The translations under genes were made by a program, and so were the position numbers. From an uncultured Leucobacter sp. (GTDB lineage: Bacteria; Actinomycetota; Actinomycetes; Actinomycetales; Microbacteriaceae), in the NCBI GenBank assembly GCA_937967375.1, contig CALCJF010000021.1:1-26888 (forward strand): a DNA stretch of 26,888 nt. The letters are read 5' to 3'. Shown in pieces: positions 14,141-21,714 of this stretch (position 1 is its first letter; each line of letters starts with the position of its first letter). The notes below the pieces were generated by a model. That model saw only the letters and a program-made list of their open reading frames with translations. It ran no database searches and was not told where the DNA came from.

Positions 14141-15357
14141 GACCGCGCCACCGCAACTCCCGTTGCACCGTACCCCGCATACGACTGCGAACCGGTAGGT
14201 CTGCCGGCAAGCTCTTCGCTCGCGAGCTGGGTGCCGCGCACGCGCGCCGCGATCTTCGCGAATGCCACGTCGCGCGCGAAATCCGGCGAACCGTGACGAG
14301 GCTTCTCATCGATGAGATAGGGCGAGAACCCGCAATCATCGGTCGAACCGAGCAGCTCCGCCGGAATAAAGCGTGCCGCCTGCACGAGACGGTCACGAAT
14401 CTCTTCGGCGGTCTCGAGCTTCGGGCTCGTCGGATTCGTGACCCCCAGCAGCACGCGAGGTGCCGAACGCTCGCCTGAGCGCGCGAGATGCCGCAGCTGG
14501 CGCCCGACGAGGCGAGCCACCGCGTCGGGGTCTTTCTCGCTCGCGGACTGCACCAGAAAGTACCCAGCCTCGATCTGAAACAGCTCGGGGATCAGCTCGG
14601 CGTAGTCGACATCTGCCGAGTGCACCGAGTCATTGTCGTTGCCGGGGCAGGTGTGCACACCGACCGCCGCACGCAGTTCGTCGGGCAGCTCAGCGAGCAC
14701 CCGATTGATCAGCTCGATGAAGCCGCCGAGTGCTTCGGGTCCGGCCCACGGAGCACGCAGGTCGTCGCGCAGTGCGAGCCTGCCCTCGGTGAAGTCGATC
14801 GAGACACGCGAGGCGCCGGCGGCGAAACACCTGCGTATGTCTTCGGCGCAGCCGGCAACCACGTCGTCAAGAAATTCCGCCCGCGAGTAGTCGCCGAGTC
14901 CCTCGGCAGGCACCATGAGTGACAGCATCGAGGGCGAGATGACGGCTTGTTTCAGCGGCCGCGAGGTCAGCTCGAGGGATCGCGCCACATCGTCGGCGGC
15001 CCAGCCCCGAAAGCGGAACGGACCGCTCGCAAGACTCGGGATCACGCGGTGGTGCCCGTCTGCGAACACCGCAAACACCGGTCCGGCCTCCACCCCGCCG
15101 TCATGCGGCGAGGTGCCCAGCGGGTAGCTCGAAAAGCTCTGCCTGCGCTGCTCGCCATCGCTCACGAGCGGTGAGCCGGTCTCTGCGAAGCGATCCAACG
15201 TGTCGCGAACCGCCGCTTCCTGCGCGCGCTCGAGCTCGGTGGCCGAGATCTGTCCGATTTCGGCATCGAGCACAGCCCGCTGCAGCACACTCGGGCGCGG
15301 CAGCGAGCCGACCGGCTCGGTTGGCAGCTCAGCACCACCCGGCCAAACGGCGCTCAT
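14137..15357 (-). CDS. Short MetE-like methyltransferase (cobalamin-independent methionine synthase II family)
   Basis: A 406-residue protein equivalent to the catalytic C-terminal barrel of MetE alone. It begins with PVGSLPRPSVLQ and LVSDGEQRRQSF, typical of stand-alone members. The zinc site is preserved: His235 and Cys237 (GVHTCPGND) and Cys342 (DDCGFSPY), with Glu263 (FQIEAG) a candidate fourth ligand. It should therefore move a methyl group to a thiol, presumably homocysteine. The donor is not predictable, because the MetE N-domain that helps hold methyl-THF-polyglutamate is absent. It sits between metE and metF with 4-nt overlaps on both sides. Alternative methyl donors or a salvage substrate are possible. 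Confidence 0.85.
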   Translation of the reverse strand: MSAVWPGGAELPTEPVGSLPRPSVLQRAVLDAEIGQISATELERAQEAAVRDTLDRFAETGSPLVSDGEQRRQSFSSYPLGTSPHDGGVEAGPVFAVFADGHHRVIPSLASGPFRFRGWAADDVARSLELTSRPLKQAVISPSMLSLMVPAEGLGDYSRAEFLDDVVAGCAEDIRRCFAAGASRVSIDFTEGRLALRDDLRAPWAGPEALGGFIELINRVLAELPDELRAAVGVHTCPGNDNDSVHSADVDYAELIPELFQIEAGYFLVQSASEKDPDAVARLVGRQLRHLARSGERSAPRVLLGVTNPTSPKLETAEEIRDRLVQAARFIPAELLGSTDDCGFSPYLIDEKPRHGSPDFARDVAFAKIAARVRGTQLASEELAGRPTGSQSYAGYGATGVAVARS

Positions 15358-17690
15358 ACGTGTTCGGCGCGAACCGTGCGAGCCGCCTCGACCAAGCCGC
15401 GAAGGCTCGCGACGGTCTCCTCGTAGCCGCGGGTCTTGAGACCGCAGTCGGGGTTCACCCAGAGCTGACGGCCCGGGATCCTCGCCGCAGCGATGCGAAT
15501 CAGCTCTTCTTGCTCAGCAGCCGAGGGCACGCGAGGCGAGTGAATGTCATAGACGCCAGGGCCGATACCGCGCGAGTAGCCATGCTCGCCGAGGGGCTCG
15601 ACCACGTCCATGCGGCTGCGCGCCGCCTCGATCGAGGTCACATCAGCGTCGAGTCCGTCAACCGCATCAATGATCTCGCCGAACTCCGAGTAACACAGGT
15701 GCGTGTGAATCTGCACCTCGGGGGCCGCCCCCGAGGTGGCGAGCCGGAACGCTCCGACCGACCAGTCGAGGTAGGCGGCCTGGCGATCCTTATCGAGTGG
15801 AAGCAGCTCGCGAAGCGCGGGCTCGTCGACCTGCACGATACCGATGCCTGCGGCCACGAGGTCGTCGATCTCGCCGCGCAGCGAGAGCGCCACCTGGCGC
15901 GCCGTATCGCCGAGCGGTTGATCGTCGCGAACGAACGACCATGCGAGGATCGTGACCGGGCCAGTGAGCATGCCCTTCACCGGGCGTTCTGTCAGCGACT
16001 GCGCGTAGGCAGACCACTCGACCGTGATCGGAGCCGGGCGCGATACGTCACCCCAGAGAATCGAGGGGCGGGTGGCGCGCGTGCCGTAGCTCTGCACCCA
16101 ACCGTTCTCGGTCACCGCGAAGCCGTCGAGGTGCTCGGCAAAGTACTGCACCATGTCGTTGCGCTCGGCCTCACCGTGCACGAGCACGTCGAGGCCGATC
16201 TCTTCTTGCAGCCGAATGACGCGCTCGATCTCTTCACGCAAGAATCCGTCGTATGCTGCGGCGTCGATCTCGCCACGCGTGTGCGCGGCACGCGCTTTAC
16301 GAATCTCTCCGGTCTGCGGAAACGAGCCGATGGTCGTGGTCGCGAACTGGGGAATGCCGAGCGCGAGCTGGGCGTCTCGCCGCTCCTGCTCGCTGACCCG
16401 GCTGAGGTCGGCCTCGCTGATGCTCGCCGCACGCTCGCGCACCGCGTCTACGCGTACTCCTGGAGCGGCGGCACGGTCGGCGAGGGCCTGTGCGGTCGCT
16501 TCAAGTTCTGCCTCGATCGCCTGCGCACCCTCGTCGAGGCCGCGGGCGAGCGTCGCCGCCTGCTCGACCTTCTGATCGGCAAACGCGAGCCACGAGCTCA
16601 GGCGCACGTCGAGCTTCGACTCGTCATTCACGTCGTGGGGCACGTGCTGCAGGCTGTTCGACGTGCCGATAACCACGTCGATGCCCGCGACCTTCAGGTC
16701 TTGCGCCACGGCCGAGGCGACCCGCAGATCGGTGCGCCAGATATTGCGGCCGTCAACGAGACCCGCCACGAACTGCTTCTCGTAGAAGGCGCTGACGAGC
16801 TCTCCCGACTCGAAGGCCCCGGCGGGCAGCGTTCCGCGCACGAGGTCGGCGTGCACGGCCTCGACGGGCAGCGCCGCGAGACGCAGCAGCGCGTGCGACG
16901 AGTCGCCGTAGGGCGCGGTCAGCAGCACCTTCGGCCGGTGATTTGAATTTCCAATAGCCGAATAGGCGCGCTCAACGAGAGCCACGACCTCTTCGCGCGG
17001 CACCGAGAGTGAATCGGACACGAGCGCGGGCTCATCGAGCTGCACCCAGGTGGCACCGGCGGCAGCCAGCTCACCCAGCAGCGCGACGTATGCTGCCAGC
17101 GCGTCGTCGAGGCGGCTGATCGGCGCGAAGCCTTCGGCAGCCTCATCACTCGCCTTCGCGAGCAGCAGGTAGGTGACCGGGCCGACGAGCACGGGGCGGG
17201 ATTCGATGCCCTGCGCCGCCGCCTCACCAAGCTGCGCCACGAGTGCGCTCGAGTTCGCCGCGAAGGGCGTGCGCTCATCGATCTCGGGCACGCTGTAGTG
17301 ATAGTTGGTGTCGAACCACTTCGTCATTTCGAGCGGCTGGTGATCGCTGTTGCCGCGAGCGAGAGCGAAGTAGAGGTCGAGGTCGGTCGCGCCCTCGCGC
17401 GCGGCGACATCAGCGAAACGCGCGGGGATAGCCCCGAGCGCGAGCGTGGCGTCGAGTACCTGGTCGTAGAAGCTGAAGCTCTCGGGCACGGCACCACCTT
17501 CGGCGTGCAGCCCGAGCTCGACGAGTCGGGTGCGGGTCGCCGCCCGCAGCTCAGCGGCAGCGGCATGCAGCCCCGGCTGGTCGATCTCGCCCTTCCAGTA
17601 GCTCTCGACGGCGCGCTTCAGCTCGCGCCTGCGGCCAATGCGAGGGTATCCGAGAATCGTGGCGGTGGGCAGGTTGCTACGGTGCGACAT
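15354..17690 (-). CDS. metE: Cobalamin-independent methionine synthase
   Basis: A 778-residue, two-barrel MetE that moves the methyl of 5-methyl-THF-triglutamate to homocysteine. The N-terminal barrel starts ATILGYPRIGRRRELKRA. The C-terminal barrel (from about 445) starts QFATTTIGSFPQTGEIRKAR. Zinc ligands match E. coli MetE: His664 and Cys666 (HTHLCYSEF), Glu688 (TSIEAARS) and Cys749 (PDCGLKTR). LDEPAL and VDEPAL occur once per barrel. Full length and intact. Start ATG at 17690 with a GAAAGAAG site. The 133-nt gap upstream (17691-17823) contains a lone leftward TTGACA (17762-17767) but no matching -10, and I see no SAM or cobalamin riboswitch in it. Confidence 0.97.
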   Translation of the reverse strand: MSHRSNLPTATILGYPRIGRRRELKRAVESYWKGEIDQPGLHAAAAELRAATRTRLVELGLHAEGGAVPESFSFYDQVLDATLALGAIPARFADVAAREGATDLDLYFALARGNSDHQPLEMTKWFDTNYHYSVPEIDERTPFAANSSALVAQLGEAAAQGIESRPVLVGPVTYLLLAKASDEAAEGFAPISRLDDALAAYVALLGELAAAGATWVQLDEPALVSDSLSVPREEVVALVERAYSAIGNSNHRPKVLLTAPYGDSSHALLRLAALPVEAVHADLVRGTLPAGAFESGELVSAFYEKQFVAGLVDGRNIWRTDLRVASAVAQDLKVAGIDVVIGTSNSLQHVPHDVNDESKLDVRLSSWLAFADQKVEQAATLARGLDEGAQAIEAELEATAQALADRAAAPGVRVDAVRERAASISEADLSRVSEQERRDAQLALGIPQFATTTIGSFPQTGEIRKARAAHTRGEIDAAAYDGFLREEIERVIRLQEEIGLDVLVHGEAERNDMVQYFAEHLDGFAVTENGWVQSYGTRATRPSILWGDVSRPAPITVEWSAYAQSLTERPVKGMLTGPVTILAWSFVRDDQPLGDTARQVALSLRGEIDDLVAAGIGIVQVDEPALRELLPLDKDRQAAYLDWSVGAFRLATSGAAPEVQIHTHLCYSEFGEIIDAVDGLDADVTSIEAARSRMDVVEPLGEHGYSRGIGPGVYDIHSPRVPSAAEQEELIRIAAARIPGRQLWVNPDCGLKTRGYEETVASLRGLVEAARTVRAEHV

Positions 17691-17823
17691 GGGCTTCTTT
17701 CGATGAGGATCACGCTGACCCTCTCGACAGTAATCACCCGAGGCGTGCCACTGTGCGAGCGTGTCAAACGGTTACCGCACGTTACTCAGTGTGAAGCGCC
17801 GGAGTGACAGCCCGATCTCCGCG

Positions 17824-19401
17824 TCAAGCCAGATATGGCTCGAGCTTTGCGAGTGTCTCGCCACCAACGAAGGCGTGCACGCGGGTGCCGTCTTCGACGT
17901 ATTCGGTACCGAGCACGCGGTTGCGTTCGTGCAACTCGGCCACCAGGTCACCGCGGTCGTATGGCACAGTGACGGTCACCTCACGGTCGGGCACCGGAAG
18001 CGCTGCTGCGATCCTCGCCTGCAATTCTTCGATGCCCTCGCCAGTGCGGGCCGACACGAACACGGCGTCTGGCACCATGCCGTGCAGCACGAGGCGCTGC
18101 GTCTCGTCGATGAGGTCGCTCTTATTGAATGCCACGATCTCGGGCAGCGCTTGCGCATCGACCTCGGCGATGACGTCGCGCACGGTGCGCAGCTGTGCGG
18201 CAGGGTCAGGGTGCGAGCCGTCGACCACGTGCACGATCACGTCTGAGCCGGCGACCTCTTCGAACGTCGAACGGAACGCCTCAACCAGCTGGTGAGGTAG
18301 GTTGCGCACAAACCCGACAGTGTCGGCATAGGTGAAACGCCGGCCGTCGGCAGTCTCGGCGTGCCGTACCGTCGTGTCAAGCGTCGCGAAGAGCTGGTTC
18401 TGCACGAGCGCTTCGGCACCGGTGAGCCGGTTCAAGAGGCTCGACTTGCCTGCGTTCGTATACCCGGCAATAGCGACCGATGGCACCTCGCCCCGTTTGC
18501 GGTTCGCACGCTTGGCCTCGCGGGCCGGCGCAAATCCCTTGATCTGCTGCCGCAGCTTGGCCATGCGCGTGTTGATGCGTCGACGATCGAGTTCGATCTT
18601 CGTCTCGCCTGGGCCGCGGGAGCCCATGCCCGCTCCGCCAGCACCAACCTGGCCGCCTGCCTGACGCGACATCGAGTCGCCCCAGCCGCGCAGCCTCGGC
18701 AACAGGTACTGCAGCTGGGCGAGCTCGACCTGAGCCTTGCCCTCACGGCTCTTCGCGTGCTGGCTAAAGATATCGAGAATCACCGCCGTGCGGTCGATCA
18801 CTTTGACCTTCACCACGTCTTCGAGCGCTCTGCGCTGGCTCGGCGCGAGCTCGGTGTCGGCGACCACCGTATCGGCGCCGACCGCGGCCACGAGTTCGGC
18901 GAGCTCTTGCGCTTTGCCTTTGCCGAGGTAGGTCGCCGGGTCTGGGTTGGCGCGCCGCTGCAGCAGGCCGTCGAGCACCTCGGCACCGGCGGTCTCGGCG
19001 AGTGCCGCAAGTTCGCGCAGCGAGTTCTCGGCGTCTTCTGTGCCCTGCTTCGAGCTCTGCGAGTAGACGCCGATCAGCACCACCTTCTCGAGGCGCAGCT
19101 GTCGATACTCGACCTCGGTCACGTCTTCGAGCTCGGTCGAGAGACCTGCGACGCGCTTCAACGAGGCACGCTCCTCTCGCTCGAGCCTGATCGCGTCGAA
19201 CTCACCGGCGGCGAACTCGTGCGCCTCGTCGCCGAGCGCCTGGGCGCCGCTGAGGTCGCGAATTACCGTCGCCGTGCGGGTGTTCGAGGCGCGCTGAAGC
19301 ACCCGATCGAGCGCATTGTCGGCCTCACTGCCGTGCTCGCTGCTCGTGCGGTGCTCGTCGTTGCCGAAGTCTTGCGGGGTGTCGTCGTGCTGCATCGTCA
19401 T
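17824..19401 (-). CDS. hflX: GTPase HflX
   Basis: A 525-residue ribosome-associated GTPase that, in other bacteria, splits or rescues stalled ribosomes under stress. After an unusually long acidic N-terminal tail (about 1-95) come the HflX N-domain (VVLIGVYSQ ... NPDPATYLGKGKAQEL ... RTAVILDIFSQHAKSREGKAQVELAQL, about 107-230) and a Gly-rich linker. The G domain has G1 GYTNAGKSS (313-321), G3 DTVGF (360-364), G4 NKSD (426-429) and G5 VSARTGEG. A small C-terminal domain follows. ATG at 19401 or 19395 may be the start; a TAGACT lies 10 nt before 19401, so the leader would be only a few nt. Divergent from the methyltransferase gene. Confidence 0.96.
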   Translation of the reverse strand: MTMQHDDTPQDFGNDEHRTSSEHGSEADNALDRVLQRASNTRTATVIRDLSGAQALGDEAHEFAAGEFDAIRLEREERASLKRVAGLSTELEDVTEVEYRQLRLEKVVLIGVYSQSSKQGTEDAENSLRELAALAETAGAEVLDGLLQRRANPDPATYLGKGKAQELAELVAAVGADTVVADTELAPSQRRALEDVVKVKVIDRTAVILDIFSQHAKSREGKAQVELAQLQYLLPRLRGWGDSMSRQAGGQVGAGGAGMGSRGPGETKIELDRRRINTRMAKLRQQIKGFAPAREAKRANRKRGEVPSVAIAGYTNAGKSSLLNRLTGAEALVQNQLFATLDTTVRHAETADGRRFTYADTVGFVRNLPHQLVEAFRSTFEEVAGSDVIVHVVDGSHPDPAAQLRTVRDVIAEVDAQALPEIVAFNKSDLIDETQRLVLHGMVPDAVFVSARTGEGIEELQARIAAALPVPDREVTVTVPYDRGDLVAELHERNRVLGTEYVEDGTRVHAFVGGETLAKLEPYLA

Positions 19402-19490
19402 TCTGCTTTCAAGTCTAGGTTGCGGCGCCGATATGCGGCACCCTGTTCACCGACAGCGCAGCCCGGTGCGCTCGACCTCATTAGGGCTGC

Positions 19491-19496
19491 GATAAT
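19491..19496 (+). promoter_or_regulatory. -10 box for a leaderless methyltransferase transcript
   Basis: GATAAT, one base from the TATAAT consensus, is followed by 6 nt (CGACGG) and then the GTG at 19503. There is no Shine-Dalgarno at a normal distance. Confidence 0.5.
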
Positions 19497-19502
19497 CGAC
19501 GG

Positions 19503-20141
19503 GTGAACGAGCACTACTTCAGCGAGGCCCCATCGGGCGAATTCACCCCGCGCGAGATCGAGGTGATGCTCGCGGGTGCGCCCCGAAGCGTGCTCACCGC
19601 GGGCGGCGTATTCAGCCCCGAGCACCTCGACCGCGGCACCGAGATTCTGCTGCGCACGATTGCAGAGTTGAGCGAAGGCCAGGTCGGTGCGGGCGAAGCC
19701 GGCGCCGAGGATCAGGCACCACTGCTCGACCTCGGCTGCGGTTGGGGGCCGATCGCGCTCTCTGCCGCGCTTACTCACCCGCAGCGCGCAGTGTGGGCCG
19801 TCGACGTGAACGAGCGCTCGCGCGACCTTACAAGTCTGAACGCCGATCGCCTCGGCCTCGAGAACGTGCGAGTTGCCGCCCCCGACGAGGTGCCCGAAAC
19901 GCTGCGATTCGGCGAGATCCACTCGAACCCGCCGATTCGTGTCGGCAAAGAGGTGCTGCACGGGATGCTGCGGCTGTGGCTGCCACGTCTGGTCGTCGGC
20001 GGCGAGGCGTACCTGGTCGTCGCGAAGCACCTCGGCGCAGATTCATTGCAGCGCTGGATCGCGACAGAGTTCGACGATCTCGAAGTGGCCCGCGTCGCCC
20101 GGAACAAGGGCTTTCACGTCATCGGGGCAGTGCGCGAGTAG
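19503..20141 (+). CDS. Class I SAM-dependent methyltransferase (RsmC-like)
   Basis: A 212-residue methyltransferase like the catalytic half of RsmC/RlmG, which methylate guanines of rRNA. N-terminal HYFSEAP and VLTAGGVFSPEHLDRGTEILL are typical of this family. SAM-binding motif I is LLDLGCGWGPIAL (74-86), the acidic motif II is VWAVDVNERS (97-106), and SNPPIR (141-146) is the NPP[FYI] motif of enzymes acting on exocyclic nitrogen. The target is not determinable. It is divergent from hflX and convergent with dapF, a neighbourhood common in actinobacteria. The GTG start is supported by the -10 box just upstream. Confidence 0.88.
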   Translation: MNEHYFSEAPSGEFTPREIEVMLAGAPRSVLTAGGVFSPEHLDRGTEILLRTIAELSEGQVGAGEAGAEDQAPLLDLGCGWGPIALSAALTHPQRAVWAVDVNERSRDLTSLNADRLGLENVRVAAPDEVPETLRFGEIHSNPPIRVGKEVLHGMLRLWLPRLVVGGEAYLVVAKHLGADSLQRWIATEFDDLEVARVARNKGFHVIGAVRE

Positions 20142-20207
20142 AGCTCACAGCGACCCCGTGCTTTGCACGCTGCTCAAGGGGCTCACCTACTTCATCTAGA
20201 GGTTTGC

Positions 20208-20254
20208 GGGACACAGAAGGTCGAAAAGCGATCGACTACCTATCTTCTGTGCCC
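20208..20254. terminator. Stem-loop between the convergent methyltransferase and dapF genes
   Basis: CACAGAAG (20212-20219) pairs with CTTCTGTG (20244-20251), extended by GGG (20208-20210) against CCC (20252-20254) across one mismatch. An inner GTCG/CGAC pair may shorten the loop. It lies in the middle of the 224-nt convergent gap and could end transcripts from either side, though neither flank has a good U run. No gene is seen in this gap. Confidence 0.45.
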
Positions 20255-20365
20255 CCCCCACTCGGGACGCCCTGGGTATGAGGGGTTGAGGGAGCGAGGG
20301 GCGGCCCGGGTAGAAGGGGCTTGACAGGGAGCCTCAATCACGCCCGGGGCCGAGCCAGTTACGGA

Positions 20366-21244
20366 CTACTCGGGCAGTTCGATGATGCCCGAGTAGACGA
20401 GCTCCGCGGGGCCAGAGAGCGAGACGTGCTCGCCCTCTTCGGTTGCGAACATGCGCACCGCGAGGCGACCGCCGGGCACCTCGACACTCCAGCTGTTCGG
20501 CATCTGCTCGCCACCCCAGTGCCGAAACGCGAGCGCGGCGGCGGCGGTGCCAGTGCCGCACGAGAGCGTCTCGCCTGAACCCCGCTCGTGCACGCGCATG
20601 CGAATGTGCGCCACGCCATTCTTCAGCAGTGGCTCTTCGGGTACGACGAACTCGACATTCGCGCCGTTCTCGGGAAGCGGCCCCAGCTCGGGCGCAGTCG
20701 TGAGGTCAAGCCCGTCGAGCTTCGACTCGCCCGAGAGCACAGTCACCACGTGCGGGTTGCCGAGGTCGATGCCGAGCCCCGGTCGCGACACGTGCAGGCC
20801 GCGCGCGTTCACCAGATACTCGTCGCCGAGCCGCCAGCGGCCGAGATCAACGGTATAGCCCGACACACCGGCGAGCACATCCTTCACCCCAGCGCGCGTT
20901 CCGATGGCGATGGTGTCGCGACGCTCGGGCGCGATGAGCCCCTCGGTGATGAGGTAGTGGGTATAGACGCGAATGCCGTTGCCGCACATCTCGGCGGGGC
21001 TGCCGTCGGCATTCCAGTAGTCCATGAACCACTCGGCCTCGGGGGCTTCGGCGAGGATGGCGGCACCTTCCGGGATCGCCTTCGAACGCACCGCACGAAT
21101 CACCCCGTCGGCGCCGACGCCGAAGTGTCGGTCGCAGATCAGGCTGATCTGCTCGGGAGTCAGATCGGTCTCGCCGTCGGGGTCGGTGAAGAGCACGAAG
21201 TCGTTGCCAGTGCCGTGGCCCTTGGTGAAGCTCAGAGTAGTCAC
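20366..21244 (-). CDS. dapF: Diaminopimelate epimerase
   Basis: A 292-residue PLP-independent epimerase that interconverts LL- and meso-diaminopimelate for lysine and peptidoglycan. The two catalytic cysteines are Cys87 (AEMCGNGIRV) and Cys229 (LSCGTGTAAAA). The N-terminal FTKGHGTGNDF and ICDRHFGVGADG are also diagnostic. The start is the GTG at 21244, at the family N-terminus and 6 nt after TAGACT, so probably leaderless. In many actinobacteria dapF directly follows miaA; here a padR/membrane-protein pair and an acetyltransferase gene lie between. Confidence 0.96.
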   Translation of the reverse strand: MTTLSFTKGHGTGNDFVLFTDPDGETDLTPEQISLICDRHFGVGADGVIRAVRSKAIPEGAAILAEAPEAEWFMDYWNADGSPAEMCGNGIRVYTHYLITEGLIAPERRDTIAIGTRAGVKDVLAGVSGYTVDLGRWRLGDEYLVNARGLHVSRPGLGIDLGNPHVVTVLSGESKLDGLDLTTAPELGPLPENGANVEFVVPEEPLLKNGVAHIRMRVHERGSGETLSCGTGTAAAALAFRHWGGEQMPNSWSVEVPGGRLAVRMFATEEGEHVSLSGPAELVYSGIIELPE

Positions 21245-21250
21245 CCCATA

Positions 21251-21256
21251 AGTCTA
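21251..21256 (-). promoter_or_regulatory. -10 box for a leaderless dapF transcript
   Basis: TAGACT is followed by TATGGG and then the GTG at 21244. Spacing is exactly 6 nt and no Shine-Dalgarno is present. No clear -35 was found. Confidence 0.5.
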
Positions 21257-21318
21257 CGCGGGTCGGCGTGGGGTGATCCTCGTCGCGCAGGATCGAACCG
21301 ACCGTCTCGAAATTACAT

Positions 21319-21347
21319 TTGACGTACTACGTCACGCGTACTATGTT
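21319..21347 (+). promoter_or_regulatory. padR promoter with overlapping palindromic operator
   Basis: TTGACG (21319-21324) and TATGTT (21342-21347), 17 nt apart, form a good -35/-10 pair. The perfect palindrome TGACGTACTACGTCA (21320-21334, 7-bp arms) covers most of the -35 and part of the spacer. PadR proteins commonly bind such sites in their own promoters. A looser TGTT...AACA symmetry (21344-21360) follows the -10 and may be a second site. Confidence 0.7.
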
Positions 21348-21381
21348 TGACGACGTAACAACCCGACCGAAAGGAGACGAG

Positions 21382-21714
21382 ATGATCAGCGCAGATGCGA
21401 TTCGCGGCTACATCGATCTCATGATCCTGTCGCTGCTGAAAAGCACGCCCTCCTACGCCTACGAGATCGCCCAGCAGATCAGCGAGGTGACCGGCGACGA
21501 GTACGCGATCAAGCAGACAACCCTGTACTCGGCGGTCAAACGGCTCGAAAACTCGGCCCTCGTCACCTCATACCCAGGCACATCGGAGTCGGGCAAACCC
21601 AGAACTTACTACCAGATCACCGAACAGGGGCGCGGCTACCTCGGAGCCAAGGCCCGCGAATGGCAGCACACCAAGGCGGTCGTCGACCGTTTCACGGAAG
21701 GAATCGACTCATGA
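21382..21714 (+). CDS. PadR-family transcriptional regulator
   Basis: A 110-residue winged-helix repressor of the PadR type. Residues 9-88 show the family core: GYIDLMILSLLKSTPSYAYE, then IKQTTLYSAVKRLENSALV as the recognition region and KPRTYYQITEQGRGYL as the wing. Residues 89-110 form a short C-terminal helix (PadR subfamily 2 size). The ATG at 21382 is chosen for the AAGGAG site 5 nt upstream; an in-frame ATG at 21319 lies inside the promoter. Its stop overlaps the next gene by 4 nt (ATGA). It probably represses its own operon and responds to an unknown ligand. Confidence 0.93.
   Translation: MISADAIRGYIDLMILSLLKSTPSYAYEIAQQISEVTGDEYAIKQTTLYSAVKRLENSALVTSYPGTSESGKPRTYYQITEQGRGYLGAKAREWQHTKAVVDRFTEGIDS

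Noticed and set aside
15171..16946. A 591-codon open frame on the plus strand opposite metE and the MetE-like gene
   Set aside because: It is fully antisense to two well-conserved enzymes, has no ribosome binding site and codes for a low-complexity Arg/Ala/His-rich product typical of GC-rich antisense frames.
17691..17823. A possible SAM or cobalamin riboswitch upstream of metE
   Set aside because: The 133-nt gap is short and shows neither the SAM-I/SAM-II conserved elements nor a cobalamin box that I can recognise.
18361..19506. A 381-codon open frame opposite hflX
   Set aside because: It is antisense to the HflX GTP-binding domain; the product has no recognisable domain.
21285..21299. GGATCGAACC, resembling the reverse complement of a tRNA T-arm
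   Set aside because: No acceptor stem, anticodon arm or D-arm could be found around it.
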